From: Rhodosporidiobolus odoratus | Lineage: Eukaryota > Basidiomycota > Microbotryomycetes > Sporidiobolales > Sporidiobolaceae | Direction of reading: 5' to 3' | Assembly: GCA_034387635.1 (NCBI GenBank) | Contig: JAOANU010000003.1 | Location: forward strand, 1,612,001 to 1,676,000 | DNA: 64,000 nucleotides | Shown here: piece by piece, positions 25,501 to 36,790 of the stretch | Numbering within the stretch: position 1 is the stretch's first letter | Layout of the letters: the number at the start of each line of letters is the position of its first letter | Translations under genes and position numbers: made by a program | The notes under the pieces: generated by a model | The model's database searches: none | What the model saw: only the letters and a program-made list of their open reading frames with translations | What the model was told of the DNA's origin: nothing

Positions 25501-27812
25501 AAGTTCCAGGTACATCCCCCTTTGTTCTCCAAACCTACTTGGGGTATCGATTGACCCCGCCTTCGAGCCGCGCAGGTCGATCAGCTCCTCAACCCAAAAG
25601 ACACGGCCGCACGACCGAAAGGTCAACTCCCTTCCCATTCGGTCCTGGAAGACTTCTTGGGGAGGTATTGTGGTTTGATGCTGTTTGTCAAGGAGATTGA
25701 TGAGGCGAGATATGGGTCGATTTGCAGCGTGCGTCCCTTCGCTCCCTCCGAAGTTGATTGCGAGGGAAGAAGGCTGACATACCGACCATGTATGGCGAAC
25801 AGGCCTACTTCACTGTTACTTCGGATCTGCATCGACAGGAGATTCAGCAGCTCTTGGCTAACTATCGCGGGCAGGTGAAGAAAGCGACGGAGGATGAGTT
25901 GGATGCGAGTGCGTGCTATCCTTTTTGTTCATTCCTGCGCATGAGCTGATGGTATCGATCAGACTTCACGGCCAGGGAGAGTCCGACGATCAGGCAGCAG
26001 AGCATGCGAAGGGTCGGGACGATTGCGCGAAGTCCGCTTGAAGGTGGGAGGAAGGACAAGGACAAAGACGGGAAGCTCACTGCGAGCGAGGTAAGCATGT
26101 TCCCCCTGTGTTTTGTCTCTCGCGAGGGCTGATCACTCCTGTCGCAGGCCTTCGGTCACGCCCTGCAACAAATCCTCCCTCACCTAACCCGCGAACAAGG
26201 TTTCATCGCCGACTTCCTCCACATCACCTCCCTCGACGCCTCAATCACCTTTGCCGACTACATGATGCTCGAGACGTTTTTCCGAAGAGGCGCTTCGGGG
26301 TTCTTGGCTCGACAGGCTCAGAGGGGCAAGTTGAAGGATATTAGGTCGGCGATGGAGTTGGTGTTTGGGTGGTTGGAGGGTGAGGTGAGAGATTGGGTTG
26401 ATGGAGTGCTAGGGAGGGATTCCATGTGCGTCTTATCGTCGACTCGTTTCTGTCTCGCTCGACATGCTCCGTATTGACCATGGACCGCACAGGCAAATCG
26501 TCGGTATTCTCGCGGCCCTTGATCGGTTCATCCTGCATGGAGAGGAAGACCGCAACGAGTTCTTGATGCGGACGCTGCAGAAGCAGTACCAGCGGTCACT
26601 GGCAGCGCTTGAGCGGTCTTGCGTGCGTTCCTTTTTTTTTTTACGACCTTTTCAGGACATCTAATCATTCACGCTTCTTACGACTGACTTGGGTATGTTC
26701 GATTCCTCTTGCGGTTTCCAATGAGCAGAAGGAACAGATCCGCAGCATTGAGCAGACCAAGCTTACCCTGAAGAAGCGCAAGGGTGTCGTTCCCTTCGTT
26801 CGGATCTTCCCCGTAAGCCTCCTAAACTTCCCCTCAGTCTGATCATTGCTGACCAACGTCGCTCGCAGCTCTTCGTCGCCCGCGTCGAGTCTCAACTCGA
26901 AAACTGCGACGGGCTCAATATTCGCAATGTTGTCAATGCGCAGTATGAGCGGATTGTGGCGACTATGTTTGACTGTTTGCAGCAGATGGCCAAGATGGAT
27001 GGGGAAGGTCAGGGACAGGGTGGGGAAGGGAAGGATCAGCTCAACTATCATGTCATCTTGATCGGTAAGTTGCGGTTCTGTTCCTGCTTGCTGCCCTTTC
27101 TCAGATGCGCCGGCAGACATGCTGACATCCTTGACATGATCTGCAGAGAACATGCATCACATCATCGCTACTTTCTCAAACAAGCAGAAGGTACCAGCCC
27201 TGTCGCCATTCGTCGCTCAAGCGCGCGAGAAGTACGATCAGAATCTTGCAGCCTACATTCGTCTCATCTTGCGTCGCCCTCTTGCCCGTGTTCTCGTGCG
27301 TCCTCCCGTTTCGCACGCTCCTCCTGCGCAGCGTGCTCAATGGTCTCTTTCGCGCAGGACTTCTTCGCCGGCCTCGAGCAACTCCTCCGAACGACCCCTC
27401 CCACCGAAGTCACCCTCCATGGGGCCTACACCCGTTCCGCCCTCCGCCGTATCACCTCCGATGTCCGTCCGAAAGATCTCCGCAAAGCCATCGACGCTCT
27501 TTACAAGCGCGTCGACAAGCATTTTGGGGGGGACGTCGCTTCTCCTGCGGTGGAGCAAACTACGGTACTCAAGACGGTTTGGAAGGCTTGTGAGGATGAG
27601 ATGCAGAGGTTGGTTGGGAATTGGAAAGGGCTGGTGGCTAAGTGCTATCCTGTACGTCTTTGGTTTCTGTGCGGGGCAGTACGGCTCGAAAAGGGCTGAC
27701 CGTTTCTCGTATTCGTTCCCTTTACCGCTGAGTGCAGGACGAGAAAGGCGGTGGCATCGAAGTCGACCGCAACGAGCTACACGCCTTCTTCAGTCACGTC
27801 CAAGTCTCATAA
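22489..27812 (+). CDS. SEC3: exocyst complex component Sec3
   Basis: Exocyst subunit that tethers secretory vesicles at sites of polarised growth. Exon 1 at ATG 22489 encodes MDYSRNIIASLFTP. The N-terminal Sec3 PIP2-binding PH-like domain follows: SLIAYLQTFEEQP, KKARFLILSTLRNGTLKLHK, TFSIGKTWGLEDLQRVEV, FTLVINNKTYRYDTDLPSSQ. A long Ser/Pro/Gly-rich linker (about 23340-24500, with poly-Gly near 24430-24480) leads to helical segments (DDDTVLSNVEEMLEGFEW; DDRVTGVIKQLDDAMAELDK). The Sec3 C-terminal domain then runs through VDQLLNPKDTAARPKGQLP, FVARVESQLENCDGLNIRN, DFFAGLEQLLRTTPPTEVTL and FSHVQVS at stop 27810-27812. About twenty short introns are present, one holding a TC microsatellite. The frame is continuous at every junction examined. 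Confidence 0.9.
22552..22582. repeat. TC microsatellite in SEC3 intron 1
   Basis: An uninterrupted TC/CT dinucleotide run of 31 bases lies in the pyrimidine tract of the first SEC3 intron. Length variation between strains would be expected. Confidence 0.9.
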
Positions 27813-28235
27813 GCCGGCTTTTCAGTGTCGACGTCTCCGGCATCCTCACGCTTTTTCCCAGGCAGCTTCTTTGCGTGTCCTTCCTCTTCTCTTCTGACTA
27901 TAGTATCTTTGTGGCAGTCTTCGATGTGAGCAGTGCATTGTACAGCTTCTTGTCGTTGGAAACGAGCTGTATTTCGCCGTACGACGGTGAGGAACCTTGC
28001 CCGAACAAAAGGCGGCAGAAAGCGTCCGGCAGAAAGCGTCCCATTCCGCCTGCTTGCCTTCTTTAGTGTTACCAAGACCCGCCGCTGGGTGCTTCTACTC
28101 GTAGCTCTCTTGATTGCCAATCCTGCCAGTCGCGATCAATGCGTCGCGACGCCCGAGCCTCTCTCGCTTCTCTTTCGCCTCTGGCAGCTTTTCACCGACG
28201 TCGCTCACTCGCTTGATACCGACCGCTTCCTGACG
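27813..28235. other. intergenic, SEC3 3' region
   Basis: 423 bases without a recognised gene. A 14-base unit (GGCAGAAAGCGTCC) occurs twice in tandem at 28014-28041. Confidence 0.5.
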
Positions 28236-29763
28236 ATGGGTCTACCAGATAGCCGCCATCGCCTGTACGTACTCCTCGCGTGCCGCAGGCTCCATTTGCT
28301 GAGCTGTAATCGCTTCTCTTCCAGCCACTTTCTAGTCCTCAACAACGTCTACACCTGGGTAGAGGTCGACGGAATACCTCTCGAAGTCTATGGCGTCGAG
28401 CAGCAAGGCAGCAAATGTGTCGCATACGTCTAGGCCGCCGAGGGCAAAACTTTCGTGGTTTGCTTCATCGCCTCCCTGCCGCGAACAGAGGTCTATCGAG
28501 CGGGACAAGGTCATGTATGTCACTAGATTGTCCGTCGACGGTGCTTAGTACGTCAGAGTCCTGCCCTACTCCCATGCGCCGCTGACCCGCTGGGTGCGGC
28601 GTCGCAGCGTGACAGGCGCAATAACGCGATAACGTCTCCGAGGGATCGTGAAGAACCTCAACCAGACTTCAAGGTATGCCGGCAAGCGGATTACGCCGGT
28701 GAGAGCACCATCTCCCCGATACGGAAGCAGCGTCCAGTCTGACTCTGCCATTGCAGACCACTCGGCGCCCTCTCATGTTCGGCAAACTCAACCTTACTGA
28801 AGATGATGACTCCGCATGTCACGACGAGGCGGTGATCAAGGGCTCAAGATCTATCACGCTCACGTATCTCCGGATTCTGGGGTCCAAACCCAGTCGTTCG
28901 AAGGAATCGTATAGCGATGTCAACGCCGAACCGGCGATTCACGAGGCTACGAAGAAGGCCGCTCTTTCACATCAGGCGCGGTGCACACAACGTTCCCGTG
29001 TGGCTGTTTTTCCGTCATCTGACTCTATCGAGCTCTACAGCTTCGGACATCCAGTCAATACTTTACCATGCAGGAGGCTGGCAGCGTTTTCTCCCATCTA
29101 TATTGATCAAAAGAGCAGCCGTATTCCACTAGTGAATTCCGCTATCGCTCGCGCCTTTAGTTATACATTCCTTCCCTCGCTAAGCCTCATTGAGCTCTCT
29201 TCCGCAGAACTCCTCCAGCTCGAAGGCCTTATCCTCGGACAGTCTTTCTCTCCTTCTGTTCTCGTCGCTTCCGCTCCTGATCACCGCTGCCAGTACTGAC
29301 TACCATACCACGCTGCAGACTCTCCTCGACTTTCTCCTTCCCCTGAACCCGAAAGGAGCAATCGTCGTCAATCGTCGTCTTCTTCAAACTCAGCTGCGCC
29401 CATCGAGCCAGCAGGGTTTCTCCGCCCTCGCCTTCACCAGTCAGGTGACGACGCCGCGATCGACACAGGTGATGCTGATAGGGCTCGCATCGCCAAGCGC
29501 GAAGCAGAGCTTGTGGCTCTGAAGCGTAATCAGCCCGGCGATCAAGGAGGAGGAAAGTCTTCGACCAGGGCACCAGTCAAGTCAGAGGCTGCCGCGGACC
29601 AGCAGGCTCGTAAGCGCGTAAAGCTAGAGCAGGTGGACCAGGTGGAGAAGGAGAAGGAGGAGAGGAGGAAGACGGGGAACAGCCAATGGTGTTTGATTTG
29701 TGTGATTCGGATCGAGGGCATATCGCTTGGTACGTTCCGGTTACCTTGGTACTGCCCGAGTAG
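28236..29763 (+). pseudogene. DUF7918-like pseudogene, copy E
   Basis: The micro-exon at ATG 28236 is intact (MGLPDSRHR, phase-2 GTACGT donor). Exon 2 gives VYTWVEVDGIPLEVYGVEQQ and KCVAYV, then a TAG at 28431-28433 exactly where the paralogues have Glu of YIE/YVE. Downstream homology continues in shifted frames: LSVDGA, then MFGKLNLTEDDDSACHDEAV, SITLTYLRI and IHEATKKAALSHQA, then ELLQLEGLILG. Foreign-looking sequence sits between 29040 and 29190, where the FRYRS strand is expected. The tail keeps PVKSE and KRVKLEQVDQ, and a further frame change is needed to reach QPMVFDLCDSD, the relic of the SIM-like end. Several independent breaks make it non-functional. Confidence 0.75.
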
Positions 29764-30062
29764 TATGAGCTGACACGAAACGCTACTTTTCAGACCGCTT
29801 GCTAGCTTTGTACATATCGTTTTGTGCATTTTTTTCCGCAATTGAGAAGGTCATCTTTGACTATCCTGAATGCAATTACGTACGGCTCGCGAGCCAGCGT
29901 GAACGAGATATTCGGCGTCAGAGAGCAGACAACGCGCTCGTGCGCTGATGGTCATCTAACTAGAAACCCAGATCGGTTTCAAGCGGAATTCCTACCAGAC
30001 CGCTGACAACGCCAAGTACTGTACAAGGCCGAGACGAGCTGGACCTCACCCAAAGAACGGCC

Positions 30063-31448
30063 TTACGACACTGCCTCGTCGGAAGCGGGGTCGAGGACGA
30101 GTACCTGGGATTCGCTCTCTCCTTCTTTACTCCTTTGCCCAGCTTCTCCGTCCTCCACACCCTCGTTTTCCGCCACATTCTCCGCACAATCGACGACGAT
30201 GTCTTCCGGCTGTTCACCTTTGTATGCTCCCTGCAGTTGGGCTTGTTCAGCCTGAAGACCGGCAAGCTCGGCAAGAAGCCTAGCGACGTGAGCTTGGCGC
30301 TCACCGGCGGTGGCTGACGCTGTAACTGACGCCGGCGGCGACGGCGCCTCGAGAGAAGAAGGATCGGCTGCGCAGGTAAGTCATGAGCGTGAAGCAACGG
30401 CATCAGCAGACGAGGGTGAGCATACGCGTACGAGGGATGAAGGTGATTTGCTGCAAGAAGGCTGGAAGACCAGGCGGGTCAGCGGAGAGGGCTACGAGCA
30501 AGCAGGAGTTTTGACGTACCTCGAGAGCGGTATCTCCACTCGAAAATGCAGTACGGCTTGTCTTCTCCATCAATCCAGTCGAAAGCTAGCCAAGCACGGA
30601 GGGGTTGCTCGATCTCGTCGGCGAGCCTGTCATGGCATGACTAGGATCAGGATTGCGTGCAATGAAGGAGAGCTGTGACAGGACTCACCGAGCTTGATGC
30701 GTCGGACGGGGTTGGCTGGAACGAGGGGTACCTTCTGAGGCTTCCGGCTTGTCTTCAAGGAAGGACTGGTCCGCCAAACGCGCTGGCCATTCTGGCTCGA
30801 CGTATCGGACCGACTTGATACGATTATAACACACGCGGATAATCCCGACTTGCCCCTCTCGCTCCTGCGTTGCGGCTTCCGTCTTTTCCTGCGTGAGTTT
30901 GGTCTTTTCAAGGCGGAGTCGATGGACGGCGCGCTGGATCTCAGCGAGTCGTCAGTTGGCGGAAAGAGAGATTGGTCGATCAACGTACGTCTCCCGCCAG
31001 TTGCCCTTTCCAAGTAGTGACTCTCGATGCATGTTTCGGCGGAAGGTGGAAAAGCGGGTCGGAAGTTTGGAAGGCGGTAGCATTGACACTGTGCAGTAGC
31101 AACGTGAGACCATTGATGTGAGCAGAGGGTAAAGAGTGAAGATGCTCACAGTTGCCCATCCACATACAGCCTAAGCACGAAGTCGTCCTCAGGCGGGGTT
31201 GTGCGTTGGTCCCGGAAGCTGACATCGATAACCGCTCCGTCCTTACTCTCGATATACCCGTAAGTCTTAGTCTCGACTCTGTCTCCGCCGAGGACCTCTG
31301 TGTCGAGCCCATCCAGCCTGACGAAAGCGTAGCAACCGAGAAGAAGCTTCGATTGACTGTTCAAAGAGGAGGATCAGCTTGCGCCTGAACAAGCTCGGTG
31401 ATGTTAAGATCAACGTACATGCGATGATTCTGATCCGGGAAAGTCATG
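30063..31448 (-). CDS. DUF7918-like protein, copy B'
   Basis: The micro-exon at 31446-31448 encodes MTFPDQNHR. Exon 2 gives LLLGCYAFVRLDGLDTEVLG, YGYIESKDGAVIDVSFRDQR and FVLRLYVDGQL. Exon 3 holds VNATAFQTSDPLFHLPPKHA. Exon 4 carries IQRAVHRLRLEKTKLTQEKT, GIIRVCYNRIKSVRY and EPEWPARLADQSFLEDKPEA. The domain ends with LADEIEQPLRAWLAFDWIDG and FEWRYRSR. The last exon encodes a coiled coil (HVARLLAELAGLQAEQAQLQ), an acidic stretch and the tail QVLVLDPASDEAVS, matching the SIM-like end of copy B; the stop is TAA at 30063-30065. Exon structure matches B at every intron, and no frame break was found. It is the functional-looking partner of B in the inverted duplication. Function is unknown. Confidence 0.62.
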
Positions 31449-32176
31449 GTCAAACGGGATGGGCAGAAGCACGGATTGGATGGAAGGCGGCCGAAAAAGG
31501 AGAAATGAATTTCGATCAGTTCGTCGCGCCTTCACGCTCGCAGGGCTGCGCAAGGGATGCGCGAGCAGCTCGATCGTTTTCATCAGAGATAGCTGACTAC
31601 TTTGCGGGTCAACTCAAGCCCGACTGGGAGAAAAAGGTCACTAGACAAGGAAAAAAACGCTTTCTGCCAAGGAGAACCTGTCGACAGGCGCCTGAACAGT
31701 GTCGCTGGCCGCCATCGGGCAGCCTGAGGAGCGGAGAGTTATGCAAAGGCAGAGCTTTGCAGCGTGGCAGAGTCAGCTAGGAGGCGATCCGACATGCTGA
31801 TCCGAGAAGGTCACTAGAGGGAACCGCAGGGGCAAAAGTCAAGGGTGCGCTATGAGCATGCTAGCCGTGAGACGGGGGCGTAGATCAATGCAGCCATGAG
31901 GAACGGTCAAGTACGTCCGCAGAACGAAAGTCTGTGCTCGGGGACAAGGCAGAAGGGCGCGGTGGACGCGAGCCAAAATGGGTAGACAGTCAGGCAGTCT
32001 GGTCGTCTGCGGTACCAAGATGGACAGCAGCGTAGGCCAGTCAGTCTGTCAAAGCCTATGGGATCAGGAAGGAAGGGCAAGCCGAGAGGACGCACCCGAG
32101 GGAGTTCCCGCCTTCCCGCTCAGCTGCTCTATCAACGTTCCAGCGTACCGCGGGCATCAGCGATGAAGGCAGCAAG
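31449..32176. other. intergenic between DUF7918 B' and RraA pseudogene
   Basis: 728 bases, the inverted counterpart of 16436-17144. Similarity is strongest next to the RraA end (32080-32176). No gene was seen. Confidence 0.5.
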
Positions 32177-33250
32177 TCACTTCCCTCGATGCAGCTTGAA
32201 GGTCTCCGCCAGTCCCTTGCCGGCCAGAAGATCAACTCGACACCGCTCGTCTACCGCTCTTCCCTCTGCTGCCAACCGCAGAACGTCGTCGAGCACAGCG
32301 GGTTGAATCACTACAATTCCATCTCGGTCGGCCACAGCAATGTCGAACGGATGTACATCGGTAGGAGGAAAGGCGGGAAAGTCGGAAGAAGGCGAGGTTG
32401 AAACAGGCGGGATTCTGAGCGCGACCTGTACTCGAAAGACGCGAGTGCAGGGACATTGCCCTAGCATGGAGTGGCCGCGAGCATAGACCTGTAGAGTAAT
32501 GATGTCACAATCTCAAGGGCAGGGCTAAATCGGACCCCGCCAGGTGGGCGTGCATGGAAAGGAAAAAACACCGACAAACCAGAAAGTCAAGGTCGTTCAG
32601 CTCAGCAAGATCGCGGCAGCGCCCCGTTGAACTCACTCATCTCATCCCATCAACTCGCAAGGCGGTCGCGAAGAGCCCGCCGAGGAAGGCACTTTTGGGT
32701 CCTTTGCAAAAAGTAGGAAAGGGACGGGGAAGAAGAAGGGTCAGGCTTAAGTACTGCTGCTTGGAGCGGCTTAGCGAGAAGTACATACCGACTGGAGTAG
32801 CAATGAGTGAGGCGGTCCCTGGCTCGGCGAGGTCGACCTAAGCAAGCCGCGTCAGCCGGACGAAACCGCAAATCACTGAAAGAAAAGGAGGGAGGAAACG
32901 GACAAAGTGGCCCTCGAGCTTCGGAGCGTCAAAGTCGAGTGAGCTGAACATCTGTCCTGAGGAATCTGCTAGCTGTACAAGCATTAGAAGTGCGGTGAAA
33001 GGACGCACCTCGACGGTGAACACCTCCCCGATGAGCCTTTCCCCTTCCTGCCCGCTTTACCGCGCAAGTCCGGTACATAGCCTCCGGTCGGGTGCTTGAG
33101 CTAAGTCAGCGCGTCGGCTATTCCGACGCGCGCAGGGTCAGCAAGGGTAGCCATACCAGCGCGTTGTGAGGTGGCGAAAGGAAAGCTGACCTCGCAGATG
33201 GGGAACAGGATCGGAGAAATGCGAGCTGGCCGGCAGTCGCGTTTACGGTG
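32177..33250 (-). pseudogene. RraA-like pseudogene, inverted copy of 15357-16435
   Basis: Exon by exon this matches the intact gene but carries several breaks on the minus strand. The start ATG is absent in the aligned position near 33240. TAG at 33101-33103 interrupts the second exon after ADALT. A one-base deletion near 33061-33067 and TAA at 33057-33059 disrupt the same exon. TGA at 32637-32639 lies just before the G-R-C-R-D signature, which is still legible. In contrast, the last exon (about 32177-32440, from VYARGHS to FKLHRGK) is open and differs from the intact gene at only about six of some 240 bases. The sharp difference between a decayed front and a nearly identical end suggests gene conversion. 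Confidence 0.85.
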
Positions 33251-33527
33251 TCAGCTATAGCTTGTGGATCCCCAGCACAGTAAGCTGGAGCAGAAATGGA
33301 GCAGGTCGGGAGGAAAACAATTGGGACTGTGAGAAGCGGCAGACCACGCAGACTCGCGGCGAGAAGTATGACGGCAGAGCTGACGAAACGAGCACAAGCA
33401 CAAGTGCAGCAAAGTGATCCTGTACCGGCGTGAATCGTGACAGCATGGGACGCGGCGTCCGCGAGGGAACGCTCCTTTTCCCTTTCTCGCGCATCTGGCT
33501 CTCGTCGCTTACAAGCTGCTACCTGTT

Positions 33528-35031
33528 ATGACTGCTCAATACGCACTGCCAGATTTGGAGCACCGTCTGTATGTTCTCACGCTATTCCGCGCGGTGTGCT
33601 CGCTGAACTCCAACCTCATCCTCCCCGGCCGCAGCTCCTTCCCAGGTCTCGAGGGCCTCTATGGCTGGGTCACGGTCGATGGGAAGCCCGCAGAAGTTTA
33701 TGGGATGGAAACGCAGACGAGTAAGATGGTGGCCTACATCGAGGCCAAGGACGGACAGCAATTTCAGGCTCACTTTGTCGACCAGCGATCGGCACAACGA
33801 GTGGACAATGATTACAGAATGTGGCTCTGCGTCGACGGCGAAAAGTGAGTACACCAAACCCGTCCACCTGTGCTCGCATGACTGACTGCGCATACCGGCT
33901 AGAATTGCTGGCATGACAATCACATGCAAGGAACCTTTCTTCCTTCATTCCGTGACCCATCCAGGTCGCCACCAAGTTCTCCAGCACAAGCGAGTCTCAC
34001 AGGTAGGCTTCTTACGCCTCTTAGTTCAGCCTTAATTACTGATCCTGGAGTACACCAGACCTCGGTCGTCCCGCTACTTTTCAGCTCCATCCGCCTTACG
34101 GACAACGACGACGAGGCCTGCAATGACGAACAGGTGGTGAAAAATGTCGGCAATATACAGTTAAAGCTATGGCGGACCAGCAACGTCCGGTACACCCCCC
34201 TGGGCCACAATTATACTGCACCGCAGGCCGCTCGATCTTTCCATGAGCAAGCGAAGAAGGCATCGGCGTTGTCGCACCAAGCCACGTGTGCTCCTTTCGT
34301 CCATCCCAAGCTACGGCGCTCACAAACTGCTCTTCAGATTCGGTTCAGAAGAGGAGAAGACGGCGAGCCGCCAAGTCAAGTCTGATCTGATAGACCCGCG
34401 CGACACTCCTTACTCCACGATTGAGTTTCGCTACCGTTCTCACAGTACGTTACGTTTCTGAGGATTCGAGCATCTGGACTGAGGGTTGACAAGTCTTCTC
34501 TTCAGGAATTTTGCAGCTAGAAGGGCTCATCCCGGGTAGGTCCAGGGTCGCGCATCCCCTTTGCCTTCCTTACCGGCTCTGACCCTCGGCCGCACAGTTT
34601 CCCCCTCACCGTCTCCTCGCGCTTCTTCGTCGCCCCCGCTTCAGCTCAACCCACCACCCGCGGCTCCTGCCGCTGGACCTTCTCGCCCGCGCCCCAATCC
34701 GTCCAAACCGGCAACTCCCGGCTTGCAAGGCGCAGGCCTCAATATCACTGCTGCCGCGATGGCCGACGACGAACTGCAAGCCGAGCTCGAATCCCTGAAA
34801 CGCCAAGAACGTATCGCTCAACTCGAGCGCGAAGCCCGGCGTCGTAGCGCCGCAGGCGTAGGTGCTGGCGGGTCTTCGCAGAACATCAAGGCAGAACCGA
34901 ACGACGGAGACGAGCGCGCTCGGAAGCGCGTCAAGCTTGAAGAGGTAGATAAGGTGGAGAAGGAGAAGGAGGAGAGCAGGAAGAAGGGGAAGAGGCCGCT
35001 GGTGATTGACTTGTGTGTTGATTCGGACTGA
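33528..35031 (+). CDS. DUF7918-like protein, copy A', with coiled coil and SIM-like tail
   Basis: The first exon at ATG 33528 encodes MTAQYALPDLEHR (GTATGT donor, phase 2). Exon 2 has SFPGLEGLYGWVTVDGKPAE, MVAYIEAKDGQQFQAHFVDQ and MWLCVDGEK. Later exons give VVPLLFSSIRLTDNDDEAC, GNIQLKLWRTSN, FHEQAKKASALSHQAT, then DPRDTPYSTIEFRYRSH and ILQLEGLIPG. The last exon is a Pro/Ala/Ser-rich linker, a coiled coil (DELQAELESLKRQERIAQLE) and a tail with IKAEP and RKRVKLEE, both psi-K-x-E, ending KRPLVIDLCVDSD. That end resembles SUMO-interacting motifs of the V-I-D-L type. No frame break was seen. This is the most complete family member and the best reference for the others. Function is unknown; nuclear location is inferred from the basic tail. 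Confidence 0.7.
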
Positions 35032-35525
35032 ACGGAAGGAACGATTCGCAGGGCTGGTGATAAGTTCGTTGGTTCCGCTTCTGTGAATTGCTGAGCGACG
35101 CTGACTTCCTTGCGTAGACTGTTTGCTTGTAGCTTTTTCTCGCATTTTCGTATGTCAACATCGGTCAGTCGTACAGTCAATTGACTGGGTCCCCCTCATG
35201 CGCACCTTATACTTGAGTATCGTTTGAGAAGCTGGTTTCTCCCTGCGCACCTTGGCCGTCCATGCCGATAACGCGCTCGTCGACTTGCTCCATTTTGAGA
35301 AGGTTGCGAACGAGGAAAGGTTCGAAGTTTCCGATTTTCTATCGGGTTGTTCGTTAGCCTAAGCAGCGACATGGCATTCAATTGGCATCGGTAAAGGTGG
35401 AAGTTAAGCCGCAGCGAGACCTGACTTGAGTGCGCAACAGGTGGTCAAAACACAAGCTATTGCATCCTTGCAGATCCTTGTTCACCGCTCGAAGTGATCC
35501 ACGACATACATCTAACCGTCTGCAC

Positions 35526-36790
35526 TCATGTGCAGACTCGAGCACGCCTGTCCCACTCCTTCTTGACCTTCTTGGCCCTCCCCTCGCTCTTCTCGTCACC
35601 CGCCTGCTCCTTCTTTGCGCGTTTCAGCTTCTGTTTCACCTCAGCCTGCTTAAGCTGGTTCCGGAGCAATTGCTCCTCCAGACGGAGCTTCGTAGCCTGG
35701 AAATCGAGGTCTTCCTCGTCAGCGGGAGTTCCCTGCTCCTGTGGTGTTGCAGCGCGAGCGCGCGTATTGGTTGTTGCGGTTGCGAGTGGGAAGAAGACGC
35801 GACGGAACGGAGATCTGGCGGAGTAGGAGGCGAGCCTGAGGCTGATGCAGAGCTTGAACGGGGCGGCTGGAGGCGACCGGAAGTGCGGCGGGCTACGGTT
35901 GTGGCGGAGGAGGAAGAGACGCGTTTGCTTGTGCTGGGCTTTTGAGGAGACTGCTGGACGGCAGTAACGAAGTGGGTCACAGGGACTGCAGACGGAAGGA
36001 AGGATGTACTAACCTAAGCGGAATCTGACGGTGCAGAAGGGCGCGTCTTTCGGGTCGATATAGTCGAACTGGGCTGCAGGGAGAAAGCCTAAGCTGAGCC
36101 GTGGAAAGATCGTGCACACGGGGAGCTGCACCGAATGTTCTTGACCCTCCAGTAGCCTGCCTCAATGACTTGCTCTTTCCCATCGAGTACGAACGGCACA
36201 AGGGCACTACCCTGCAGGGAAATCCCGGTCTCGGCCGGCCGAGCAGTGTTGACAGTAGGCGCAAGATCTCACGGTTGTAGGGGCCCTTCCACATATACTC
36301 GCAAAGCGCAACTTGTCGGTGAGCTTGGTGTTCGAGTACGCCTCTCTGCAGGAAGTGAGAATGCCGGAAAGACTGCCAAAGAAGAGCACACGCACGCGAG
36401 GCGGACAGCAGGCAAAGTCAGCGGGGCGCCAGCGGACCAACACTTGAGAGTCAGTGCAGGCTCACGCACAAATCGCCGTCGATTGCAAAGCAGACTACGT
36501 AGGATGTGGGCGGGTACTTTGTCCGGAAGTCGGCGTAGTGCAGGGTGAAAACCGCGTCTTTCGGAAAGAAAGACGCTTACAGAGACGTGCTCAGTCGACT
36601 GCGACTGAACTTGTACGGTTTGGGCCTTCCCATTGGTGTCCAACCACGCGTCCATGTCATCGACGGACGGAGAGGACCTGGACATGAAGAGGTTCAACGG
36701 GCCAAACTCGGCGAATAGCCCGGAACAGCGACGAGCAAGGAGATGACTCGCCGCTGGCCGTCTCTTACTGTCGCTAAAAGTACTGGACAC
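35526..36790 (-). CDS. DUF7918-like copy F, possibly inactivated
   Basis: Recognisable blocks on the minus strand are SVDDMDAWLDTNGKAQTVQV, then DAVFTLHYADFRTKYPPTSY and CFAIDGDL, then SALVPFVLDGKEQVIEAGYW, then FDYIDPKDAPFCTVRFRL. The C-terminal coil is DFQATKLRLEEQLLRNQLKQ with tail KKVKKEWD (V-K-K-E). The expected micro-exon has GTG, not ATG, at 36788-36790 (VSSTFSD). The join between the first two blocks needs either an improbably small intron of 23 bases (GTAAGC to AAAG) or a frameshift. A second frame change seems needed before the final coil near 35780-35830. It may be a pseudogene or may use another start. It sits 274 bases from GCN3, on the other strand. Confidence 0.45.

Larger units (their letters stand above)
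30063..35031. repeat. right arm of mirror-image segmental duplication (B' - broken RraA - A')
   Basis: This is the inverted counterpart of 13459-18522. Gene order and strands mirror the left arm exactly. B' and A' are intact while the RraA copy between them is a pseudogene. Confidence 0.8.

Noticed and set aside
18523..30062. Copies D and E as a fourth mirrored gene pair of the inverted duplication
   Set aside because: Their positions and strands mirror each other, but D is closest to C and E is closest to A', so shared origin of the pair is not supported.
36570..36595. A 23-base intron in DUF7918 copy F
   Set aside because: GT and AG ends exist, but the length is below what is usual for fungal introns; a frameshift is more likely.
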